Shown here one piece after another: positions 36,073 to 47,190 of a stretch of 64,000 nucleotides of DNA (position 1 is the first letter of the stretch; each line of letters opens with the position of its first letter). The stretch is taken from the NCBI RefSeq assembly GCF_907165205.1, contig NC_058191.1, forward strand, positions 22,276,064 through 22,340,063, read 5' to 3'. A model generated the notes under the pieces. It was not told where the DNA came from, did not search any database, and saw only the letters and a list, made by a program, of their open reading frames with translations. The stretch comes from Coccinella septempunctata (taxonomy: Eukaryota > Arthropoda > Insecta > Coleoptera > Coccinellidae). The position numbers and the translations under genes were made by a program.

Positions 36073-37606
36073 TTACAAGTTAGTAGTATTATTTACATTA
36101 GAAAATTTTGTTTCATCGTCATATATGTTGAAAATCATGGTACAATTGTTATTTCCAGTAACAAGGATTTCCGATGATGAAAGAGTTGATACTGATGATG
36201 ATGAACCATCTGTTGACTCAGAAACTGCTGAACTCGAGGACTGCAGAACATTTGTACTCTCCTTACTACCAAATAATTTGCTAGACATTTCGATTTTTTT
36301 GTTGACCGAATCATCGACATAACTCATCGCAATTTCGGTGCTCTTCCACCCTCCTGCACGCTTTAGTGCTAAAATATCTCCACCCGAATCCGCAACCATA
36401 GTGGCTCCAGTTCTGCGAAAAGAGTGGCCGGTGTATAACTCTGGGTCTTTTAAACTTAAATATTTCGCTATTTGCTTTGGGACACCACCATTAGTTTGCT
36501 GGCCAGCATTAAGGGAAATGCACTTTCCATGTCGGTATGTCAGAAAAAATCTTAGGCTTTCTGTTCCAGGAGGCCGAAGATTTACATATTTTCTGTATAA
36601 CATGCAGGGCTTGAAGCTGCAGCCATCATCGTTTATGGTGAATCTTCTTGTTTTTAAATTTTTTGTTTGCCGCAATGTCATAATATAGTTATTTTCCTAT
36701 CAAGTGCGGAAAGTGATACTTGCCCGCACGAAACTGCCGTTGCCCGAACGATGCGAAGCAGAGTTCGGGTAAGCAGTTGAGTGCGGGCAAGACACTTTCC
36801 GCAAGAGTTAGGAACAATATTTTTTCTACAAGCGCTTGAAATATATAAATATATCAATTGCACGATACAGATCATATCTCATTTGATGAATTCATATAAA
36901 ATGACAGACGTAATTCTGCATGTCGTTACCATGGGTTACTCATCGTTGACGTTCGGTGCATAGAGACATGATAGAATTTAATTTATTCTATAAGATTTGC
37001 GTGCGGGAAAAACCCCTGCTAATCCATTCCCGCACGCAAATGCGTGCGGGAAAGAAATAGCAGGCGTTTTTCCCGCACGTTTTGGAAAAGTGACTCTTTG
37101 CAACTTGAAATGCGTGCGGGAAAAAGGTTGAACGCGCACGCTTGTAGAAAAACGTATTTTCCCATACCTTCTACATCATTCATGTTTAGGGACAGAATTT
37201 CGTCACATCGGCAACATCCAAAAATCCCAAATATTGTTACAATTTTCGCCAGCAATCACTGATCATCATGTAAAAGAAATTGTTCAGTCTCTTCTTCACT
37301 TAATACCTTGGCCTTTTTTGGCGTATAACGCTCATTTTTTCGTTTCAGAAACGCTATTACCTTTTGAAATCTGCAAATGACAACTAAACGTCATATTTTT
37401 CAATAAATTTTTCAAGGAAAACAAACCTGCGAACAGGGGCATTTTCTTTCATTTCCAAGCAGCTTTTCAGCATAGACCATTTTGCTTATAAAGTATTAGG
37501 GCTGAATTTAGCTGTATTCTCGCTCCTACCTTGAAGCTGATTTTGCAGGTAATAAACTTGAAGGTACACTGCTGGCTGCCTCAATAATTTCTTTTGGTAC
37601 ATTCAT
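36073..37606 (-). pseudogene. Crypton-type tyrosine recombinase, spliced but dead
   Basis: This is a tyrosine recombinase gene of the insect Crypton (CryptonI-like) type, which in live elements catalyses DNA transposition. Exon 1 (37530-37606) encodes MNVPKEIIEAASSVPSSLLP and ends at a GTAGGA donor. A later exon (37427 to about 37484) reads KWSMLKSCLEMKENAPVRR and is joined by a 56 bp GT-AG intron (37371-37426) to FQKVIAFLKRKNERYTPKKA. Next comes FGIFGCCRCDEILSLNMNDV with the first catalytic arginine (CCRCDE). The catalytic C-terminus (36073-36681) has GHSFRR (HxxR), KRAGGWKS and the probable nucleophile tyrosine in MSYVDDS. Damage: about 60 residues are missing after exon 1, there is an in-frame TGA at 37256-37258, and a 457 bp insertion plus frame change splits the domain at 36698-37154. 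The 66 residues after the tyrosine are Ser-rich and not conserved. It might also be a relic of a domesticated copy. Confidence 0.85.
36698..37154. mobile_element. 457 bp palindromic insertion with 8 bp duplication
   Basis: TATTTTCC flanks the block on both sides (36690-36697 and 37155-37162), inside the recombinase coding sequence. The left part (to about 36815) folds on itself: AAGTGCGGAAAGTG pairs with CACTTTCCGCAAGAG, and TTGCCCGCAC with GTGCGGGCAA. The right part carries five or more copies of TGCGTGCGGGAAA in both orientations (36998-37135). TTTTCTACAAGCG occurs near 36822 and again inverted at the right end. No protein is encoded. An 8 bp duplication fits hAT-type targeting but the termini are not typical. 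Confidence 0.75.
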
Positions 37607-37764
37607 TTTCGCTTTCGCCAAAACAAATGTTAAGAAAAATAAACAGACATGTTCATGGCAACGCTTCCATAGCTTACGACATTTGCGACAAATTATAGAG
37701 ATTTTTTTGGAATTTATCTAACCTTTTTACAAATGAGAAACAAATAAAATATAAAACAATACAC

Positions 37765-37861
37765 GCAAGGTAACGGGTTTTACTGGCTCAAAGAGGTAAC
37801 TGACTCGCCTGCGGCTCGTCAGTTGTATCCTCCATTCGCCCGTAAAAACCCTCTTACCTTG
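37765..37861. repeat. 97 bp GC-rich hairpin
   Basis: CAAGGTAACGGGTTTTAC pairs with GTAAAAACCCTCTTACCTTG at the ends, and GAGGTAACTGAC with GTCAGTTGTATCCTC inside, with a CGCCTGCGGCTCG centre. It resembles in style the palindrome at 36698-36815 but differs in sequence. It lies between the recombinase's right inverted repeat and the next element. Confidence 0.7.
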
Positions 37862-37885
37862 CTAGTAATGTTATATATAATTCAT

Positions 37886-39080
37886 TCACTTTTATTTTAG
37901 CAGTCGGTTGGCCATGGAAATTTGACACAATTCACTCTGTATAGAACGAAAATGTGGGGTTATGACGCTGGTCAAAACATTTTTGGGTTTTAAATCAACA
38001 CTATGTTGCCCGTTCTACGCAAAAGTTTCTGTTATTACGTATTTTATCACAATGTCGAATCTCTTCGGAAAATATGTGACGAACATAATTGATGTTTATA
38101 CAAACTGATTGAAGGCATACCATATCCTGTTATTTGCATGGAAAATACAAGAGATCAGTATAATATCATAATATGCACTAGCTGGAGGAGAATTAATGTT
38201 CGTTATCTTCTTTGGCTAAAGTTTGAATACGTTACATCAGTTGTAGATCTCAAAAATAATAACCGGAAGATGAAATGCGATGCAGTGGTTGGGAATGGGC
38301 ATCTTTCGAAGGAATTAACAGATAATTAAAGAATGTTAAATTCTTCAACAAAAATCATCATGCATCAATATAAGTAAAAGAAATTGAAGGAAGTTTCAAG
38401 TTAAGATGAATTTCACCTTTGAACAAAAATTTCACATGAATAAACAATTAACAGAACAACTGGCGCGTATTTGTGTAGATTGAGATAATAATAATAATTA
38501 GGTATTTATTGGTACCTTAAGACATTTACAATGTATAGGACAAGTCAAATGAACAATAGAAAAATCAATTTTCGGGAACTTATTCTACGACGACATTAAT
38601 CGAAAAACCTGTAGTAAACTTTTCGCATTAATTCACTCCAACATAAAATTCTCAAATGCCACCACTTTTTTGGGTCTACCAATAGAGGAAAATTCTTTGT
38701 CATCCCCCTTCATTCACAATCTTCCTGATTGTGGAAATATTCAGCTGAAATATAAGTCGTTTAGATTCAGATGAAACATTATACATATATTATAAATTCT
38801 CTTACATTGAATATGTTCGCTACCGTCTGACGTATTGTGGATTTTAAAATATCAGGGTATAACTATTTGAATGAGCGGACCTGAATTCTAAATAGCACTT
38901 CCTGAAACCCTGTCTCTTTTTTATATCACTTTCGGCATTTTCGTAATAAAAATTGATACGAGTTGTGGCAACGGCGTTATGACATTAACGATATTTCACG
39001 AGTGCCAACCTTACTCCGTTCTAGTTACAAAAACTTGAGAAAATTATTTCATGGCCAACCGACTGCTAAAATAAATGTGA
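37886..39080. mobile_element. 1.2 kb element with AGCAGTCGGTTGGCCATG termini
   Basis: TCATTCACTTTTATTTTAGC continuing AGTCGGTTGGCCATGG (from 37881) is inverted at 39049-39083 (CATGGCCAACCGACTGCTAA continuing AATAAATGTGAATG), about 35 paired bases. A truncated relative is at 30685-30800. The interior holds a LINE 3' end (38482-38600), so it may be a composite. No transposase was recognised. Confidence 0.65.
38482..38600 (-). mobile_element. LINE 3' end (CR1/RTE-like) with TAA-repeat tail
   Basis: On the minus strand CATTGTAAATGTCTTAAGGT then ACCAATAAATACCTAATTAT ends in ATTATTATTATT, the usual 3' end of animal CR1-like LINEs (…ATTGTAAAT…ACCAATAAA plus a short repeat tail). No coding part remains. 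Confidence 0.6.
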
Positions 39081-39759
39081 ATGCAGTATACTAATTCTAG
39101 ATACGTCGGATATTGGGATATTAGATATGTCATGAAACAAGGTTGTTCACAAATCAAACGGCAACACGGATCTCATTCATTTATTTTGTTGTTTCATAGG
39201 GTTACTTGGGACAATGCCGAATAGATACAAGTGGCGCATTGGCAGCAGGAAATATGCCGATTTTTCGCAGGATATTATTATTTAAGTTATTTTCACAAAG
39301 AAATTACCACAGAATGAAAGAAATCAAAGTTCTCTTGTTTTGTTTAGTTTTTTTACATTTGAGGTGCCATATACATATTTACTTTTGCTATAATAGGGGT
39401 TTATCATTTTATTCCTTAGAGAATTTCAACTAGATATACATATAATCACAAATTCTATAATTTTTCAAAACTATGCACCGTCTCAAGTCACCTATTTCAT
39501 TCGAGAGTTGAGAAATCAACAGATTTTAACTTGTGTCCCAAGCCTGCCAAATCGGTGAATGACTTGGGACAAGTATATTTCATTTTTTTCAAAATTTATA
39601 TCCGAATTCTGAAGCATGGTATATATCCTATTCAATAGTCTGAGTCATTAAGCATATTCGAACCTCATCTTCAGAAAAAAATATGTCACCGTTTTGAAAA
39701 TATGATTGTTGAAGTTGAATTCAACAATCGTCCCAAGTCACCCGAATCTATGGTATCGA

Positions 39760-42700
39760 TATATTCGTGAGAGATAAATGACATCATCCTTGATTTGAAT
39801 CTTTTACAGAACAGCAAGTCGCAAATTCAACGAACCTTATGAAATTTCCGCATGTAGGTGTGCATGGCGTTGAATTGTAGGAAAATGACCATATCACCGG
39901 TATTGGTTCACGGACATTTGATTCGAAAGAAACTCGAGAATGATGATAACGAAAGAAATTGTTGGAAATGTATATTTACGCTTACACGGCAAATATTTGA
40001 GTTGATTTTTCAGTTAGATTGAATTATTACGCAGTTGGCGAATAACTTCGAAAAAATTGGATAAACTGCAAATATTTATGGTAGTGCATATCATGCAACG
40101 ACAATAACGTCATCCGGGGCCTTTTAAATCTTAAATGGAACCGTTCACACAATATTCCGCTTCCCACCGTTTTTTTTCAGCGTATCGATACTACCTACGT
40201 ATATCATTTTGAAAGTACCCACTGGAAAATATTGACTTTAATACTCTGATGTGGGCTGATCTTGTTGTTTCAATAGGATCGTTAGTTTTACTCAGGATGT
40301 GGAAACGTTTGTTTATGTTTTTCCTGTCCAGTTTGATCATCACATCACAACGATGAGGAAAAACTATTCATCACCTTACGATTACTCACCAATTCATATT
40401 CATCAATACAATGAATAATTCTTCGATTGTGGACAGATTGGTTCCTTCAAAATCTCAGGCGGTGGATTAATACAACAGCTCGATGATATAAATCATTGAC
40501 CTACACATAAAAAAAATAAAGGTCTGGGTCCCTAAAAACCGGTTATCGACTTTTAGTAGGTTTGTGCAGCCTTCCTAAGAACTAAGACAAAAATTACATT
40601 GGTTCTTTACTTAGGTCTTGTGCTTTGAAGCCTGCATCCCAACATATAATATTCTTTCGAATATCAGCCATACATTTTTAGTTACAATATAGCATATGTA
40701 TGAGTTTTAACGGAGGTTAATCCCTTCCTGATTTCGATGAAGCTGAAGCTGAAGTGATGAAAGAAATGTTAATACAATACACTTGGCCACTCAAAATTGA
40801 GAGAAAAACATTATATCTTTGCAAAATTTGTCATAAGCCGACTTGTTTCGAATGTAGGTACTAGAGAAACGATGACAGCGCTGTTTTGGACTAGGGTGGT
40901 TAAGAATTGATGGGCACTATAATACCTCATTCCTGAAGAACCTCATGCAATTGAGAATTCCTTCAAGACACACTCGACTGGAGCTGTTCTGTGAGGTACC
41001 ACCATCGACAACGACTGTCAACGGCGTCAACTGCCTGTAATAAAAATGCTCAAACAAACGAATAACTTTCTCAATCAGTCTGATCTTAGCTTTGCCGATT
41101 CCTCTAGACTTTTTTACAATGGCTCACTTTTACAACGTACTCACATTTCAAGACTATGTAGTGCTTCAGTTTGATTCTTGTTTGGATTCGTGTTATTTCA
41201 AATTTTTTTTCTTGCTTAAAATATGAACTTTGATGTATATGGGATTTAAACCTTGGTTTTCCTCTTGTAACAAAAATATTTCATCTAGTTTAGAAAATAA
41301 ATAAATAAAAAATAAATAATGAAATGTTTAAAGAAATATTACTGACCTTTTAAAGAAGTCCTATTTATTGTGAGAGTATAAAAATCAGCAAAGTCCGAAT
41401 AAGTTTCTCTATAAGGATCCAAGTCTAATTTTCCGACTATGAAGTGTTATGTCTCATGAAACAGAAAGCCCAATATCGAATATGTATTTCTTTCCTACAT
41501 CCCTAAACCAACATTGTTTCCGTAAATATACAGGTGTCTCAGTATTCTTGTTCTTTTTGGAGTACGTATTCTGGATGAATGTTGGCGACCACCATTGCTA
41601 TCTTCATCTGTCGCGAATTTTATAGCCTGATTGAAATTTTCATAATATGTTCAGAGTTTTAATTTGTGGAGCTCCTACTGAGTGTAGTCCCGAAGAAAAT
41701 AAATAAAATCCTCTGTGAATCAAATGGCACACCAAGTAAATTTTTCCATCGTAATATCTGATTTCCTTCTAGTTTTTCCTTGATAACTCTGGAAGTTTTC
41801 ATTTTTTTATAGGTTTTATATAGATATCCCCCGCCTTTTTCGTAGAGTCGACCGAAATAAAAAAATATTTAAAGAAAATTTTACTTTGATGATTTCAGTT
41901 TTTTCAACTTGATGATCTTTCCATGAATATGTTTCTGTTATTGAACGATGGTAAGTTATACTGGGTGTGACATTTGAAATAAGAAAGTAGAAGGCTATGT
42001 CTGGTATAAACGGGTGTTGCAGAGGTCAAAATATATTTTAGGGTGAAAATTTATTGTCGAAAATCCCAACATACAAGTTGGGTGTTTGGATTATCATAAT
42101 GAGCATCTGAGCATCATTAGTTCTCCATAAACAGGTCTAATTCGCAGAGAATCAGCCTGTATATAACTCTGAATGGCTGTGGCTAATGACCTGAGTAGTC
42201 AATGCCGAAACTTACATAAAAAAAACCGAATGGCTGATTAAACTCTTTCCAATGTGTTATACCATTCCAATTCACACTGGTAATTTTTAACAGAAAATTC
42301 TTCAAAAAGACGGGGTTAATGCAAAGTGGGTAAAACCTGTGAAGAAAAACTTTCAAGGGCTGTATTTGTGGTTGGTGAACATTCAAATGAGTTGGAGTAT
42401 GCAAGTATGCATATTAAAGAAACTCATAGCTCACGGTTCCACGGTTGAGGCGACCATGATGTATGTGTCTGATGAGGCAACTAATCCATTTAAACTTTAA
42501 AAGGCGGCGAGCCTGGGACTTCTACGAGATGCAGCCAGTACTGAGGGGAATGCATATTTATGGGTCTGACGATGATGGAAGGGACTCGATTAGGTGTAGG
42601 GTTTCATCCACGGTTATAATTGGGTATTGCCGATAAATTTAAAAAAATATCAACAGGGTTGTCAGAGAGTAATTTTGATCAATCATCACGAAATAATTTT

Positions 42701-42880
42701 TTTATTTAAAATATCTTACTGCTGCTCTAAATTCATGGAAAAATTCTATTTACCACAAGACAATCACAATTTGTATTACTATAGATATTTCGTAATATAT
42801 TGGGCAAGCACAGAATGACTTTTATTTCTCACTTGTATGACGTTGGCAGCGTGGGTCCAATCAAACGCTGATGTTTATTA
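39760..42880. other. No gene seen; one partial mariner-type end
   Basis: AT-rich DNA. At 41964-42175 a segment begins ACTGGGTGTGACATTTG and ends CAGCCTGTATA, like a decayed mariner-type MITE, but the arms are not clearly complementary. The open frames at 42183-42404 and 42627-42818 have no domain. Confidence 0.45.
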
Positions 42881-42888
42881 TACAGTGT

Positions 42889-44578
42889 GTTTCATTGGGA
42901 AACGGAAATACTTAACAGACGGATAGGTGGCTCGGAGATACAAAATGTTTTATAAATTTTGCTCGTTTTTTCATGAGGCCTTATCAGACGAACCACCCGG
43001 TATATTCTCTTCATATTTGGCAAACGTGTTTCTCATTCAAAACTCAAATGTATCATTCAATAACCGCAAGGAAAATCCATAGGTTAACAAACAATTATGA
43101 ATTGTTTGAATCCTCGAAACAACACCCTGTAAATCGAAATTGTGAAAATCTGAATATTTGAAAAGACCACAAAAACTGAACTGAGGCCTGTGCTTTAAAT
43201 TTTCGCGCAGAATGTTTTACTGCACAAATTTTCAACGTAAAGGTGAAGTGTTCAAAAACTTGGATTCTTGAAAGTGGTTAGAAGTGACTTTTAATGATGG
43301 ATTATCGAAATTATTGAATCCATAATTTGAAAGTACCCTCTAGTTATTTCCAGAAAAAATTGAGGTTCTGATAATCGAAATTTATATTGCTTGGATATTG
43401 TTTTTGAACGTTTCAGTGAAAGAATTGAGATGAATTAAGTCGATTTCATTATTGTTAAAACAAATAAGTACATGTTTTTAAAATAAAAAATGAACAAAAC
43501 AAATATGAATACGATATTAAAAGAAAAAACTACATAAACTGCTTGAAATGTCCTCCGTTTTGGTCTAAACATTTCCTTGCTCTTTTCAGTATATTCCGAA
43601 CTGCTTTTCGAATTGAATTCGGATTGTCCTTTATTTTCTGGCTAGCTTCTTCTATTTTTATAAAAAGCTGACCTTAAGTATTGATCTCAGAGGAATATAC
43701 TAGTGATTTTATGTAACCCCAAACCTAATTAACTAATTATCTATGGGATTAAAATCAAAGGATCTTGAAGGCCAGTTAAGGAACCTTACCGACTAATCTA
43801 TGAATTACCATTGTAAATGTTATTCAAAAAGGCTATATGGATAAAGTCTCAGGCGATGCACCATCTGGCTGAAAGCACATGCCATCAGTTTTCACATTCT
43901 CATCATGGAGTAAAACTGGTAGCAAATTTTCCAAAAATTCCAGATACGATTCGCCAGTTAATCGTGCAGGTAAAATATAGGGTTTTCTTGATTAATTGTC
44001 ATAGGCGCTGCACCTTACGTTTACGGAAAATGTATGTTGTGCATTAGCCTGTTTTGTAAGAAAAGGATTCTTTGTTGCTCAGGTATGATCATTTCTCGAG
44101 TTGAAGAAACCATCACGCATAAATTGGGCTTCATCTGTGAACAGCCATCTGTTCAAGTTAAAACCTTGAAAATTTGTGCTGTAAAACTGTCTATGGAAAA
44201 ATTTGGAGCACACTTCCCAGTTTAGCTTTTGTGGAATTTTTAAATATCCAAACAGATTTTCAAAATTACGATTTACAGAGTGTTCTTTCGAGGATTCAAA
44301 CGATTCATAATTTTGTGTTAACTCGGACCCGGATTTTCCTTGCAGTTATTGAATGATACATTTGTGTTTGAATAAGAAACACGTTTGCCAAATATGAAGA
44401 GAATATACCGGGTGGTTCGTCTGATATGGCCTCGTGAAAAAACAAGCTGAATTCGTAAAACATCCTATATCTCGGTTACGAAGACAGTAAGAGCCATTAA
44501 ATATGGTATCTCCAGAACCACCTCGGTGCCACCTATCCGCCTGTTAAGAATTTCCATTTCCCAAGGAAACACCCTATA
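42889..44578. mobile_element. 1.7 kb mariner-type transposon with long inverted repeats
   Basis: The left end ACAGTGTGTTTCATTGGGAA and the right end TTCCCAAGGAAACACCCTAT are reverse complements. The arms extend about 190 bases inward, including ACCACCCGGTATATTCTCTT (42991) against AAGAGAATATACCGGGTGGT (44397). A decayed transposase lies inside on the minus strand. TA flanks the ends. Confidence 0.88.
43530..44165 (-). pseudogene. Mariner-type transposase remnant
   Basis: The minus strand reads, across stops and frameshifts, WLFTDEAQFMRDGFFNSRND, NPFLTKQANAQHTFSVNV, then LTGESYLEFLENLLPVLLHD and MCFQPDGASP. The family order is FxDEAxFxxxGxFNxRNxH…NVWCGI…LTGxxYLxFLxxxLPxLL…WFQHDGAPPH. The first two catalytic aspartates (in FTDEA and QPDGA) are visible. 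Further on IRKAVRNILKRARKCLDQNG-like residues correspond to the C-terminus. Several stops show it is inactive. Confidence 0.75.
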
Positions 44579-44589
44579 CCTATAAGGGT

Positions 44590-46855
44590 CCGAAAATATT
44601 GTTATCGAAATTATGTCTGTAAATAGTTATTGTTTTCATTTTGACATGAAGTGACACTTTTTAAAAACTCATTGACGTTTTGAAACGTTTTACTTTTCGT
44701 AACCAGTTACGAAAATTGAAATATGTATTTCGCAACTGATGATGAAAAGATATATGCTTTCATAGTGACGGAATGAAAAATTGAATATTTCGGGCACTAG
44801 ACGATTTGAGGAATCTGCATGGGATGACGTTTGTATAGATGATTTTGGTACTTTTTATTTGACTTCATAGCCACATCCTATTCAGAAATGGAGAAAATAC
44901 TGTTTGAAACGTATTTCGCTCATCACGAAAAATACTGCTTTTCCTTACTGGTTGCACAAAATAAAAAGTGTTCTTTTTTAGAAAACCACCATTCTTATAT
45001 GTCTATTCGAATAAATTTTCAACAGCTATTGATATTCAAAGAATTATATAACCACCCTCGTCAAACAACTTCATGTCAACTATAATGTGCAAATTTTTAG
45101 TGCCGGATGGAAAAAAATGTGGCCGATACTTGTTGTATCGTTTCACCAAATATGAGTATTTCACCACAACTTGCGTTTCGCTATCTTGATAAGTTTTTCA
45201 TGTGGGTGGAGGTAATGATCATTACCTTAAGTTTTGTATTGTAAAATGAAGCCTTTCCTGTTAAAAATCGCTCGCCCCTTATCAATTAAAGATTTATTGA
45301 GACGATCAAACTGTTCATACAAGGGGTTCTGTAATTGCTGATTGTCCAGCAACCTGGACAATCATGAACCTGGCGAATGATGCAACAAACACCCCTTTTT
45401 GGGGTGCAAATCTAGATTAGCTATAATTTTTAACGATGAATTCAGAGAAAGCAACTGATTTTTGCGATTTCGTATTATCATGAAGACCTATTTATCATTT
45501 CCAGAGATCAAGAAATTAAAAAAAAGCTTCTGTATGTTAAAGTATAGTATAGTGCCTTTGAACGAGTAACTGCTCCTTCGAATCTGCAGCTTATGTTTTT
45601 GAATAGCCTACCAAGATTGTCTAAGAGTGTTTGGCAACACTCCAATACAATTATTGTATGTCACCGATTTGCTTCCAGTTCCGGCCTCAACATGTCCCTG
45701 TTGCTGCACTTGCACAACGAGTAGAATGCTGAATAATTTCTGCAAACGGTCATTAGTCGTTTGGAATAGGATTCTCATTTTCGATTATACTCTTAGGTCT
45801 TCGGACAAACGGATATCGACATGTGATAAAAATTGAATAATAAATTTTTCATATAAAGCTCATCAGGAAATGTAAAAACTCGCCTATATTACTGGTAAAA
45901 AATATGAATTCTCCAATGTGTATAGGGTTGACTCTCCATTAGAAATTTAAGGACTTATTCAAATAATGAATGGACCGATATTCTGATCCTTTCTCTGTTG
46001 CTGTTAATCTGGGCATTGAGTATTTCAACTCAGTTGTCCAAGTTCTATACCTTCACCAAGGAGCTATAGAAAGGAAGCGCAATTCAGTACAAAAGTGACT
46101 TAAACCTTCACTAGCCAGATTGCCTTTCCAAATCCAGAAGCATACTACAGTTTGTTACATTCTTATTAAAATTCATCACACCACTTACACTTGCCATTCC
46201 CGAGTTAAGTCCGTTGTTTGGTGTAGGTTCTATCTAATGTTACACCACCAACCTGTTACTTTTCAAGTATGTATTATAATTGTAATAACGAATTGCGATT
46301 TGGGCTAGAATGTTTATAAATTCAGTTCTGTTGTAATCAACTGACTCATCAAATCAAATCCCAATTTTGATCTTTCACAAGTTGTTGGATGATAATTTAA
46401 TTATTTTTGTACGGTACCGCCTGATTTCAGGATAGCTGCGCCAACGCGCGCTAGTGTGACGTGGCTTGTGGCGACCTTGGAGTGACCTGAGTAGGACCAA
46501 TCTCCTACTACGCCTCCTTTCTAGATCTTCTTGAGCTATAAACTTTACCCAAAGCTTCAAAGCTTACTAACATAAGAGAACTGTTTATAAACTCTTGCTA
46601 TAGACACACAGCTCACATTTTGGTCATCTATAAAATTTACATAATTATAATATGGAGAGAGCATTTTCATTTTCGCACCTGCATATTCTTATAGGATTTA
46701 ACTTTCCACATGGAAATTCTGAATTTGAAAGCCGAACATTTCCAATTCATATGAAATCAATAATTTGAATTCATATGGGCTTTTTATCTGCTATTTCTAC
46801 TGATACTTGACGTGATTCGATGAGTAACCCAATAGATTTATTAATAATTAAAGTA
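44590..46855. other. No recognisable gene
   Basis: AT-rich sequence. A short palindrome ATTGTCCAGCAACCTGGACAAT lies near 45341-45362. The open frames at 44888-45085, 45627-45836 and 46120-46308 show no domain, signal or splice context. Confidence 0.5.
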
Positions 46856-46859
46856 TAGT

Positions 46860-47190
46860 ATACAGGGTTGGGCATAAGCCTGGAATATAATTGATATTTC
46901 TTCAGTGAATAACTCAAAACGAAAACCCTGAAACATGTCAATTGATTTTTAACTACCATAATTTTCTGGCAATGAAATTTGGTGTTTTAGATGGAAACAT
47001 ATACTACGTCAGTGCTCGCTGGAAACTGGAATTCTACCATGATCTTTTTTTTCTTTTCTGTTGTTTCAAGTTGTCAGAAGGAGCATAAAAATCTTTCCAG
47101 AAAATGAGAGTAATTAAAAATTAATAAACGGGTTTAAGCGTTTTCATTTTGAGTTATTGGTTGAAGAAATATCAATTTCAACATTTGGGA
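46860..47190. mobile_element. Probable mariner-type MITE, partial
   Basis: The left side starts ACAGGGTTGGGCATAAG. GATATTTCTTCAGTGAATAA then CTCAAAACGAAAACCC (46891) is inverted near 47132-47175 (GTTTTCATTTTGAGTTATTG then GTTGAAGAAATATC). The right terminus lacks a matching CCCTGT, so that end is lost or mutated. Confidence 0.6.

Larger units (their letters stand above)
35959..37749. mobile_element. Candidate limits of the recombinase element (24 bp inverted repeats)
   Basis: TTTTATTTGTTTCTCATTTG (35959-35978, continuing TAAA) recurs as its exact reverse complement at 37726-37749, a perfect 24-base inverted repeat enclosing the recombinase pseudogene with about 115 and 120 bases to spare on each side. 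Crypton elements are usually described without terminal inverted repeats, so either this copy sits in another element or these are subterminal sites. Confidence 0.55.
35684..39743. repeat. Scattered GGGTGACTTGGGACA motif, inverted across 4 kb
   Basis: The motif occurs at 35684-35698 (plus), 39199-39213 (plus), 39480-39492 (minus), 39534-39548 (minus), 39558-39573 (plus) and 39728-39743 (minus). The first and last copies share extended flanks (ACCGGTAGATTTGGGTGACT and the reverse of AGTCACCCGAATCTATGGTA). They form an inverted pair enclosing the recombinase locus. This could be the terminus of a large element or clustered fragments of one repeat. Confidence 0.5.

Noticed and set aside
36125..36688. 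Plus-strand open frames of 65 and 116 codons
   Set aside because: Antisense shadows of the recombinase catalytic region on the minus strand.
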